A stretch of 5,471 nt of DNA, from positions 1 to 5,471 of the forward strand of contig QHZV01000336.1 in the NCBI GenBank assembly GCA_003224785.1, given 5' to 3'. The notes beneath the pieces are model-generated. The model was not told the origin of the DNA. It did no database searches and saw only the letters and a list, made by a program, of their open reading frames with translations. Shown here piece by piece: positions 1-5,471 of the stretch (position 1 is the first letter of the stretch; each line of letters opens with the position of its first letter). This DNA is from Acidobacteriota bacterium (GTDB taxonomy: Bacteria > Acidobacteriota > Terriglobia > Terriglobales > Acidobacteriaceae). A program made the position numbers and the translations under genes.

Positions 1-1
1 G

Positions 2-1372
2 CCTTCCATTCCTCCTCCCCCGAAGGCTGATCCGGCAGTGCCGGTTTCCGCAACCAGCAATCAGGGCAAGGACTGGGCTGTGAAATACGAACGCACCGAA
101 AACTCTCCGGAAGCCGACCTCGTTGTTCGCACCGGGGACATCAACAATCTTGGCTTCGGATGGCCAGCCGCCTTCGACCCATTTTCCGGCAATTCAACGC
201 CCTCGCATAGCTGGCCCGACATTAACAAGATTCCTCAGGGCGCTCCTGATGGGACCGACCGGATCATGCTTGGCTCCGCCGTCATTCCGGCCGTCGGTGA
301 CGGATACAGCGGGTCATTGCAAGCCTGCATGGGCCAAAAGGCGTTCGCCAATAGCCCTGCTGCTACATCCGCATCGCTTGACGCCGAATGCGAACGCGAG
401 CGCGAGCTCACGAAGCCGACCCCAATCGTCCTCAGCATCGGAGCATTACCTCCTAAGATCAATTCAGTACTCATTCAGCTATTCGCAGACGATTTTCAGC
501 CGCGCTATACACACTCACATTTTCAAGTGAGCCTGAATGGGACACGGATTCCCAGCCTCGAATATGCCATCAATGCGCTCGACCAGAGCGGCCCTATCGG
601 CAAGCTCATCAGCGTGCAACTCCTCCCCGAATATTGGCCGCTTCTGAAATCCGGCAACGCAAACTTGCTCATAGATGATCCAACCACGCACGTACCCGAT
701 GGCTACGCAGTTGACTTTGTTCGCATCCTGGTGAACCCGCATAATTTCAAGTACACCGTTTCGCTCACCGCCTCAGTCCTGGACGCTGACAAGCACACAC
801 CCATTACGGGTGCGACGGTCACCGCAGCCCTCCGATCAGCTCCTACAGATGCGAAAGGTAAGTGCCAGTTGAGCGGATTGCCCGCCGGGCTTGTTATCGC
901 TACGGCAGCCGCTCCGGGCTACGATGAAGGCTCAGTGCCGGTCGATCTCGTCTCCGGACAAACCGGAAATGCTGAAATTCAGTTGCATCGGCATGATGAG
1001 GGAACTGCCGCGCTGGAGAAGCAGGTCGCCGAAACCGGCTCCGCAACGGTTTACGGAATTCATTTCGACACTGACTCCGCCAAACTCCGCCCCGACAGCA
1101 TGCCTGCGCTCAATGCTGTGCTGGGCCTGCTCAACAATCATCCGGCATCACAATGGATGATCGCCGGCCACACGGATAACCAGGGAAACGCTGGCCACAA
1201 CCAGGCGCTTTCAGAGGACCGCGCTGCTTCTGTCATTGCCTGGCTGAAGGCCCACGGAGTTGCAGCCAACCGGCTGGGAGCGCAAGGTTTTGGCGTCAGT
1301 CGCCCCGTCGCCGACAACAGCACTGAAAGTGGCAGAGCATTGAACCGTCGAGTCGAGGTTACGGCACGGTGA
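2..1372 (+). CDS. OmpA-family envelope protein with carboxypeptidase-regulatory-like domain (5' partial)
   Basis: The reading frame is open to the left edge, so the real start is outside. A GTG at 38 is in frame but is preceded by more coding sequence (PSIPPPPKADPA), a Pro-rich linker. Counting residues from that GTG, about 26-236 form a large domain containing GDINNLGFGWP, FDPFSG, DGTDRIM, IDDPTT and DGYAVDFVRILVNP. I recall similar blocks in other OmpA-type proteins but cannot name the domain. Residues about 238-318 look like a carboxypeptidase-regulatory-like beta domain (PITGATV, then GLPAG and APGY). Residues about 337-443 are an OmpA C-terminal domain: IHFDTDSAKL, GHTDNQG, ALSEDRAASV and NRRVEV. 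D380 and R395 are spaced 15 apart, like the diaminopimelate-binding D271/R286 pair of E. coli OmpA, so peptidoglycan binding should be intact. The likely role is tethering an exported protein to the cell wall. A signal peptide cannot be seen because the N-terminus is missing. It ends 77 bases before the TetR gene and is probably a separate unit. Confidence 0.88.
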   Translation, partial: PSIPPPPKADPAVPVSATSNQGKDWAVKYERTENSPEADLVVRTGDINNLGFGWPAAFDPFSGNSTPSHSWPDINKIPQGAPDGTDRIMLGSAVIPAVGDGYSGSLQACMGQKAFANSPAATSASLDAECERERELTKPTPIVLSIGALPPKINSVLIQLFADDFQPRYTHSHFQVSLNGTRIPSLEYAINALDQSGPIGKLISVQLLPEYWPLLKSGNANLLIDDPTTHVPDGYAVDFVRILVNPHNFKYTVSLTASVLDADKHTPITGATVTAALRSAPTDAKGKCQLSGLPAGLVIATAAAPGYDEGSVPVDLVSGQTGNAEIQLHRHDEGTAALEKQVAETGSATVYGIHFDTDSAKLRPDSMPALNAVLGLLNNHPASQWMIAGHTDNQGNAGHNQALSEDRAASVIAWLKAHGVAANRLGAQGFGVSRPVADNSTESGRALNRRVEVTAR

Positions 1373-1415
1373 CCATCACGACCCTACTTCTTGCAGATTG
1401 AAATCTTTGAATCCA

Positions 1416-1435
1416 TGGATTACATGTATAATCCA
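1416..1435. promoter_or_regulatory. TetR-type operator 1, perfect inverted repeat upstream of the repressor gene
   Basis: TGGATTA (1416-1422) and TAATCCA (1429-1435) are perfect inverted arms around a 6-base spacer, CATGTA. The site lies 14 bases upstream of the TetR start codon and covers the -10 hexamer, the usual arrangement for an autorepressing TetR protein. A related site at 2030-2049 shares the arm sequence and the spacing. The sequence and position are seen directly; repressor binding is inferred. Confidence 0.75.
1427..1432 (+). promoter_or_regulatory. Probable -10 element (TATAAT) of the repressor gene
   Basis: This is a perfect TATAAT 17 bases before the ATG at 1450. The -35 is unclear: TTGAAT (1407-1412) leaves only 14 bases and TTGAAA (1398-1403) leaves 23, so no hexamer has ideal spacing. 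The -10 lies inside the operator, so a bound repressor would occlude polymerase. Transcription would start near 1439, giving a very short leader that begins at about the GAGG ribosome-binding sequence (1438-1441). Confidence 0.5.
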
Positions 1436-1449
1436 ATGAGGCAGTAGTT

Positions 1450-2013
1450 ATGCGTTACGAACGAGAACACAAGACGCGAACTCGCGAGCGTATCGTGCGG
1501 AATGCCGCTCGTAAATTCCGGGCCGAGGGCCTGAGCGGTCCAGGCGTTGCCAGCGTAATGAAGGCATCAGGTCTGACCGTGGGCGGCTTCTACAAGCACT
1601 TTCGGAGCAAGGACGAACTTCTCACTGAAGCCATCGCGCAGGGATTCGCGGAATCTAACGCGAACATCCGTTCTGCCCTGCAACACGTGCCACCTGAACA
1701 CAAGTGGAAGGAACTCGTTCGGCTGTACCTCTCAACCGAGCATTGTGATCATCCCGATACCGGCTGCCCGGTTGCGGCGCTGGCGCCTGAAATGGCTCGC
1801 GCCAAGTTGAGCGTCAGAAAACGAATTGCCAGGCTGATGAAGGAGTGGGTGGAGATCATGCCAGGAACAACGGCAAGAGAACGAGAGCAAAACCTTTTCG
1901 TGATCTATAGTGCGATGGCCGGTGCCATATCCATCGCCCGTGTTCTTACAGAACCTGCCGACAAGCAGAAACTATTATCCAGTGTTCGAGATCACCTTTT
2001 GCGTAGCTTTTGA
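1450..2013 (+). CDS. TetR/AcrR-family transcriptional repressor
   Basis: This is a 187-residue protein, a normal length for the family. The N-terminal DNA-binding domain spans about residues 11-57: TRERIVRNAARKFRAEG opens it, and the turn and recognition helix follow with LTVGGFYKHFRSKDEL (about 42-57). The start at 1450 fits because the HTH begins ten residues in, as is usual, and GAGG lies eight bases upstream. The C-terminal ligand and dimer domain includes CDHPDTGCPVAALAPEMA (from residue 99), with C99 and C106. This resembles the GCP-containing C-terminal domains of LmrA/YxaF-like members; a redox or ligand role for the cysteines is only a guess. A perfect inverted repeat overlaps its own promoter and a similar one precedes the next operon, so it probably represses itself and the SDR/iron-sulfur genes. 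The ligand is unknown; a hydrophobic compound would fit the neighbours. Confidence 0.93.
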   Translation: MRYEREHKTRTRERIVRNAARKFRAEGLSGPGVASVMKASGLTVGGFYKHFRSKDELLTEAIAQGFAESNANIRSALQHVPPEHKWKELVRLYLSTEHCDHPDTGCPVAALAPEMARAKLSVRKRIARLMKEWVEIMPGTTAREREQNLFVIYSAMAGAISIARVLTEPADKQKLLSSVRDHLLRSF

Positions 2014-2029
2014 TTTTTTTTGCGTCCAT

Positions 2030-2049
2030 TAGATTACGCGTGTCATCCT
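2030..2049. promoter_or_regulatory. TetR-type operator 2, imperfect copy upstream of the SDR/iron-sulfur operon
   Basis: TAGATTA (2030-2036), six bases, then TCATCCT (2043-2049) matches operator 1 at 11 of 14 arm positions with the same spacing. Allowing a one-base gap, the similarity extends left through TCCAT: 19 of the 25 bases at 1412-1436 are matched by 2025-2050. The site abuts a possible -10 element, TATACA (2049-2054), for which I see no good -35. It is the only notable element in the 113-base gap before the SDR gene. It suggests that one repressor controls both promoters; binding is inferred. Confidence 0.55.
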
Positions 2050-2115
2050 ATACAACAAAACAAACGGAAGTCCAGGCACTACATTGCTTTGCATATATCT
2101 CACATGAAACTCACG

Positions 2116-2121
2116 AAAGGA
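2116..2121 (+). promoter_or_regulatory. Ribosome-binding site fixing the SDR start
   Basis: AAAGGA lies five bases before the ATG at 2127. The same frame is open back to a TTG at 2010 that overlaps the repressor stop codon, but that site has no comparable signal. SDR proteins of this type begin close to the nucleotide-binding strand, as MKLTGRTILITGG does here. Confidence 0.65.
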
Positions 2122-2126
2122 ACTTT

Positions 2127-2905
2127 ATGAAACTCACTGGCCGCACAATTCTTATCACTGGAGGCTCCGCCGGCATCGGCCTCGCTTTCGCGCGCAAGTT
2201 CCTCGAACTCGGCAACGAGGTGATCGTGACAGGCCGCCGTCAGGCCGTGCTCGACCAGGTGAAGGCGAGGTACCCCAAACTTCACACCATTCAGAGCGAC
2301 GTCGCGGACCCGGCCCAAATCGCCGCCCTCGCGACGCGCGTGAAGGCAGATTTCCCCAAGCTCAGAACCTCAAGTCCCGGGCCGCTGACCTGACCGGGTT
2401 AATGACGGAGATGAACATCAACGTGGGCGGTGTCATTGGAACGACCTCCGCGCTCATTGACGTCCTCACGAGCAATAAGGGCACAGTGATCAATGTGTCC
2501 TCCGGGCTCGCCTTTGTGCCGCTGCCAGCAGCGCCAATCTACTCCGCTACCAAGGCCGCGATCCACTCCTACACCCAGTCGCTGCGGTTCCAATTGGAAG
2601 AAACCGGAGTGGAGGTCATCGAGCTCATGCCTCCTGCGGTGAAGACCGAGATGACGACAGAGCTGGCTGAGGGCGGCGGCACCGTGATCACCACCGATGA
2701 ACTGGTGAAGCAATCCTTTGCATCGCTCAAGAAGGGAGTTCTCGAGATCCGGCCGGGGCAGTCCAAACAGCTCGCGTTCCTGAGCCGCCTCGCCCCGGAT
2801 TTCATTAACAGGCAGCTCTGGAAGGCGTCGAAGAAATTGGTCCCGGTCGCAGTGAAAGCAACTTCTCCCTGGCCTGCTGAAAAACAGGCCACAACTACAG
2901 CATAA
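2127..2905 (+). pseudogene. DltE-like short-chain dehydrogenase/reductase, inactivated by an internal deletion and frameshift
   Basis: Two pieces of one SDR lie in different frames. The 5' piece (2127-2393, 88 residues) carries the Rossmann motif TGGSAGIG (residues 11-18) and D58-V-A-D, then runs off frame after DFPKL into a TGA. The 3' piece (ATG at 2402, stop at 2905) carries the NVGG asparagine, the NVSSGLAF serine and the active-site YSATK (Tyr at residue 47 of the piece, Lys at 51). It ends with a tail typical of DltE-like SDRs. Upstream of 2402 its frame still reads NLKSRAADLTGLMTEM from 2366, which is the expected continuation. What is missing is the stretch with the NNAG motif, so even a frameshift would not restore an ordinary enzyme. 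The intact protein would be an NAD(P)-dependent oxidoreductase of about 250-260 residues. The 3' piece could be translated by restart at 2402, but no clear ribosome-binding site is present. The gene is first in an operon with the iron-sulfur gene 21 bases downstream. Confidence 0.85.
2358..2372 (+). other. Deletion junction in the SDR gene
   Basis: Upstream of about 2363 the coding frame gives FPKL; from 2366 the frame that gives NLKS continues to the end of the gene. Related SDRs have about 11-13 residues between these points, including LINNAG. The frame change requires a net loss of 3n+1 bases, roughly 30-40. CTCA occurs at 2361-2364 and again at 2369-2372, so slippage or short-homology deletion is possible. 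The exact breakpoint cannot be fixed without an intact relative. Confidence 0.7.
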
Positions 2906-2926
2906 GCAAAAAAGAGAGCATCCCCA

Positions 2927-4327
2927 ATGGCGCAACTGGCGGAGCATCCAACCGTAAAACATTTCTACGAGATGAGCGTCGATCGGGCAGAAACATCCAT
3001 CCCACAAGTCCTCGATGCCGCCTCGCTCCGCCGAATCTGCCTGGATGCCGGCGCGGACGATGTGGGCTTTGTGGAGCGCGGCCGGCCCGAAATCGCCGAT
3101 CAGGAAGGCGATATTCAAGCCGTTTTCCCTAAGGCAAGAACACTCATCAGTTTTGTCATGCGGATGAATCGGGAGAATATCCGGACGCCAGCGCGGTCGA
3201 TTTCCAACCTTGAATTCCACCATACGACCGATGAAGCGAACGCAGTGGCCCGGCGGATCGTGTCGGCGCTGGAGAAGCTCGGGATCGGCGCAATCAATGG
3301 CGGGGCGGCTGGATTTCCCATGGAAGCCGATCGGTGGGGATCGAAGATGTGGGTTATCTCCCATAAGCCGGTTGCTGTAGCTGCGGGGCTGGGGCAGATG
3401 GGAATCCACCGGAACGTAATCCATCCGAAATTCGGCAACTTCATTCTCCTCGGTACCGTACTGCTCGATGCCAAAGTCAGCGAGCACTCCCATCCGATTA
3501 CTTACAACCCGTGTCTTGAATGCAAGCTCTGCGTTGCTGCATGCCCAACCGGCGCGATCAGCCCGGACGGGCAATTCAATTTTTCTGCCTGCTACACGCA
3601 TAACTACCGTGAGTTCATGGGCGGATTCAACGATTGGGTGGAGAAGATCGCGGACAGCAAAAGCGCAAACGATTACCGCAAGAAAGTCTCAGGCGCTGAG
3701 ACTGTCTCCATGTGGCAAAGCTTGTCGTTTGGTGCCAACTATAAAGCCGCCTATTGCATGGCGGTTTGCCCGGCCGGTGAAGACGTAATCGCTCCGTTCC
3801 TCACGAATCGTAAGCAGTTCCTGGATGACGTTGTTCGGCCGCTGCAGAACAAACCAGAAACGGTTTACGTCGTACCCAACTCTGATGCACAAGAATACGT
3901 GGCACGGCGTTTTCCGCATAAGAAAGCAAAATTGGTGTCGAACGGACTCGCTCGCCAGGGCACGATTCGCGGATTTCTGCGCGGCCTGAATTTCGTTTTC
4001 CAGAAAGGCCAGTCGAAGGATCTTAATGCGGTGTATCACTTTACATTTACGGGTCAGGAAGAAGTGAAGGCAACGATCACGATCCGAGATCAAAAGTTGC
4101 AGGTTTCGGAGGGACACACAGGCACGGCAAATCTGCGCGTCACCGCAGACACCAAAACGTGGCTGCGGTTTCTGCGCAAGGAAGCCAATCTCGTATGGGC
4201 GCTGCTTTCCATCATGAATGAGTACACAGATGATCCTTGCGGGCGGGTCTTTAGGACTGGCAAGGCCTCTCGGGTACATCCGGCAAGCCTTCGGGCGGTC
4301 TCCGATATGGAGTCGTGGACCACTTGA
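2927..4327 (+). CDS. 4Fe-4S protein with QueG/reductive-dehalogenase-like core and C-terminal SCP2-like domain
   Basis: This is a 466-residue protein. The first ~185 residues resemble the corrinoid-binding part of QueG and reductive dehalogenases, including GLGQMGIHRNVIHPKFGNFILLG (154-176), which matches their conserved G-x-G-x-x-G and P-x-F/Y-G motif. A ferredoxin-type CxxCxxCxxxCP follows at C196, C199, C202 and C206. A second cluster motif looks reduced: C277-MAV-C281-P, with C222 as a possible extra ligand. Residues about 345-430 resemble an SCP2 sterol- or lipid-carrier domain (LNAVYHFTFTG, then ATITIRDQKL and LRVTADTKTWLRFL). No signal peptide or membrane segment is visible, so it is probably a cytoplasmic reductase acting on a hydrophobic compound. 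QueG's catalytic aspartate region appears replaced by SHKP (145-148), which argues against a tRNA epoxyqueuosine role. The last ~35 residues do not resemble the usual end of SCP2-like domains. The start is supported by GAGAG about ten bases upstream. Co-transcription with the SDR is likely. Substrate and cobalamin use are inferences. Confidence 0.82.
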   Translation: MAQLAEHPTVKHFYEMSVDRAETSIPQVLDAASLRRICLDAGADDVGFVERGRPEIADQEGDIQAVFPKARTLISFVMRMNRENIRTPARSISNLEFHHTTDEANAVARRIVSALEKLGIGAINGGAAGFPMEADRWGSKMWVISHKPVAVAAGLGQMGIHRNVIHPKFGNFILLGTVLLDAKVSEHSHPITYNPCLECKLCVAACPTGAISPDGQFNFSACYTHNYREFMGGFNDWVEKIADSKSANDYRKKVSGAETVSMWQSLSFGANYKAAYCMAVCPAGEDVIAPFLTNRKQFLDDVVRPLQNKPETVYVVPNSDAQEYVARRFPHKKAKLVSNGLARQGTIRGFLRGLNFVFQKGQSKDLNAVYHFTFTGQEEVKATITIRDQKLQVSEGHTGTANLRVTADTKTWLRFLRKEANLVWALLSIMNEYTDDPCGRVFRTGKASRVHPASLRAVSDMESWTT

Positions 4328-4393
4328 ATTGATACTTCTTGGAACGAGAATCCATTCCTCTTTGGCGAGATGCTGAAGTTCGTCGTATTGCGC

Positions 4394-5471
4394 TTACTGC
4401 GGCAGATAATTACCGACCACTGCCACCCGTAGAGTCACGGTGCCGAGACTCTTTCCATCGCTCGAAGCTGTCCACGAAAGCGTTTGCCATGTTCCTTTCC
4501 GGGATTCGGACGACTTAATCGTCAGCTGAATTGGATAGGAATCGTGCGCAGCCACCGGGTAAATTGTCGCGGTCGGCTGCTGCGTCCAACCGGCGGGTAG
4601 ATTGGTACGAAGCTCGACCTGCTTCGGGGAATCAGTGTCATTACGAATAATCAGCGGCACCCACAGGAACTCTCCCGGAGCAACTTGCGCTTCGGGAGAA
4701 TACAAATCTGCGAGATGCTCAATATTGTGGGCGCGCCACAATTCATGATAGAAAGCCCACGGCCCACCAAGTTCAAACCCCAGCCGCTGCTCAGGAGGCT
4801 CATAACTTCGGCTCTTGGCATAAGGAATCGGGCCGGGCACGATTCCATCAAAAACATCGCTGGTTGCGGTTCCTCCGACCAGCGACTTTCCACAAACCAA
4901 TCGTAGTGGCGATTCCGAAAACTCTTTTAACTGAGCTTCGGAAAAATCGGACCGCTGAGTTTTATAAAAACTCCATGCCTCTGCGGCGATCCGCGAGTAC
5001 GGGACCTTGCGCGAAGGAGAGACATCGTTGGTCGGGTATTCCGGCCCGTGTCCCTTCGCAAAATCCAGGTTAGTGGCGTCAGAGAAGTAGTAGATTTTTT
5101 TGGGCTGCCAGAGGCGAAGCCCCTCGCCATAGTTGTTAATGTTGGTGCGATATCGCGGCGCCTCGACCTGCTCAGGAAAAGCGAGAGGGTTCGCAGCGAG
5201 ATCGAAAGCTTCGGTGGCGAGAACCCCCGCTGCCTGGTGGTCCTCGTGGTTCTCTCCCACGTCGTAATTCGGCATCCAGGTGAGAATCACTTCCGGACGC
5301 GTGATGCGGACGAGGCGCACTATTTCATCGAGCGATTTTCCATGCCCCCACTTTTCGAGTGAGTGAAGCACGTCTGCACCTGGGGTATCCGAACCATGGA
5401 GGAACCACGCGAGTGTGACTCCATAGGAAGCAAGCGACTGCCGAGCTTCCATTTCTCGAATGTCGGCCAAG
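4394..5471 (-). CDS. PIG-L/LmbE-family deacetylase with C-terminal NEW3-like domain (N-terminus outside window)
   Basis: The frame is open through the right edge, so the 358 residues seen are the C-terminal part. The TTG at 5470-5468 is not a credible start. Counting from that TTG, the PIG-L fold is recognisable from LASYGVTLAWFLHGSDT and the helix DEIVRLVRITRPEVILTW (48-65), then GENHEDHQAAG (72-82). In this motif H75 and H78 match the second zinc-binding H-x-D-H region. The first zinc motif (HPDDE) should lie beyond the window. Residues about 262-352 look like an NPCBM-associated NEW3 beta-sandwich: VPLIIRNDTDSP, LPAGWT and PIQLTI. Family members are zinc-dependent N-deacetylases of sugar or glycan substrates, and this size with a NEW3 domain suggests a secreted or periplasmic enzyme, although the signal peptide cannot be checked. 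It is convergent with the iron-sulfur gene and probably independent of it. Confidence 0.87.
   Translation of the reverse strand, partial: LADIREMEARQSLASYGVTLAWFLHGSDTPGADVLHSLEKWGHGKSLDEIVRLVRITRPEVILTWMPNYDVGENHEDHQAAGVLATEAFDLAANPLAFPEQVEAPRYRTNINNYGEGLRLWQPKKIYYFSDATNLDFAKGHGPEYPTNDVSPSRKVPYSRIAAEAWSFYKTQRSDFSEAQLKEFSESPLRLVCGKSLVGGTATSDVFDGIVPGPIPYAKSRSYEPPEQRLGFELGGPWAFYHELWRAHNIEHLADLYSPEAQVAPGEFLWVPLIIRNDTDSPKQVELRTNLPAGWTQQPTATIYPVAAHDSYPIQLTIKSSESRKGTWQTLSWTASSDGKSLGTVTLRVAVVGNYLPQ

Noticed and set aside
2011..2021. T-rich run just after the repressor gene as a terminator
   Set aside because: No GC-rich inverted repeat precedes the run, so an intrinsic terminator is not supported.
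2010..2126. Upstream extension of the SDR start to a TTG at 2010
   Set aside because: The extension is not SDR-like, crosses the putative operator and promoter region, and lacks the ribosome-binding site found before 2127.
2358..2405. Programmed ribosomal frameshift joining the two SDR pieces
   Set aside because: No slippery heptamer stands out, and the NNAG segment is missing from the DNA, so frameshifting could not rebuild a normal enzyme.
2399..3601. A 400-codon open frame on the minus strand, opposite the SDR 3' piece and the iron-sulfur gene
   Set aside because: The plus-strand frames carry clear family motifs throughout. The minus product has no recognisable domain and is rich in Arg, Cys and His, as expected from reading a GC-rich gene backwards.
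3689..4279. A 196-codon minus-strand open frame within the iron-sulfur gene
   Set aside because: It lies wholly opposite a well-supported coding sequence, with no domain-like pattern or start signal noted.
4251..4330. Frameshift at the end of the iron-sulfur gene, because another frame reads QAFGR at 4284-4298
   Set aside because: The resemblance to an SCP2-type ending is only five residues, the surrounding residues do not fit, and that frame runs on without a nearby stop.
4328..4393. Bidirectional terminator between the convergent genes
   Set aside because: Only a short, bulged GAGAAT/ATTCCTC pairing (4346-4360 area) is visible, without a T-run of useful length on either strand.

Overview
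The window reads as chromosomal DNA from a free-living, moderately GC-rich Gram-negative bacterium. An OmpA-type peptidoglycan-binding protein implies an outer membrane. The mix of carboxypeptidase-regulatory-like repeats, a large secreted-type PIG-L deacetylase and a TetR/SDR pair resembles Acidobacteriota (Terriglobia-like) genomes. That taxonomic call is an inference from gene style, not from a marker gene. I see no RNA gene, insertion sequence, CRISPR array or phage gene.

Layout. (1) Positions 2-1372 (+) hold the 3' part of a modular envelope protein: a Pro-rich stretch, a large N-terminal domain, a carboxypeptidase-regulatory-like beta domain and a C-terminal OmpA domain. Its true start lies left of the window. 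(2) Positions 1373-1449 are a short intergenic gap with a near-ideal TetR-type operator sitting on a perfect TATAAT. (3) Positions 1450-2013 (+) encode a complete TetR/AcrR-family repressor. (4) Positions 2014-2126 are a gap holding a second, imperfect copy of the same operator. (5) Positions 2127-2905 (+) are a DltE-like short-chain dehydrogenase broken by a small internal deletion that removed the NNAG segment and shifted the frame. (6) Positions 2927-4327 (+), 21 bases further on, encode an iron-sulfur protein with a QueG/reductive-dehalogenase-like core fused to a C-terminal SCP2-like lipid-binding domain. (7) Positions 4328-4393 are a short convergent gap with no convincing terminator. 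(8) Positions 4394-5471 (-) hold the C-terminal part of a PIG-L/LmbE deacetylase with a NEW3-like beta domain; its N-terminus lies beyond the right edge.

How the genes fit together. Genes 3, 5 and 6 look like one regulon. The TetR-like repressor probably controls its own promoter and the SDR/iron-sulfur operon through the two matched operators. The SDR (NAD(P)-dependent oxidoreduction) and the iron-sulfur/SCP2 protein (probable reductase with a hydrophobic-ligand domain) would plausibly act on a common lipophilic substrate, possibly related to the repressor's ligand. In this genome the SDR step appears to be lost while the regulator and the downstream reductase remain open. The flanking OmpA and PIG-L genes look unrelated to this unit.

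The points most worth following are the paired operators, the deletion in the SDR gene and the unusual iron-sulfur/SCP2 fusion. I did not find clear evidence of a wholly new kind of system.
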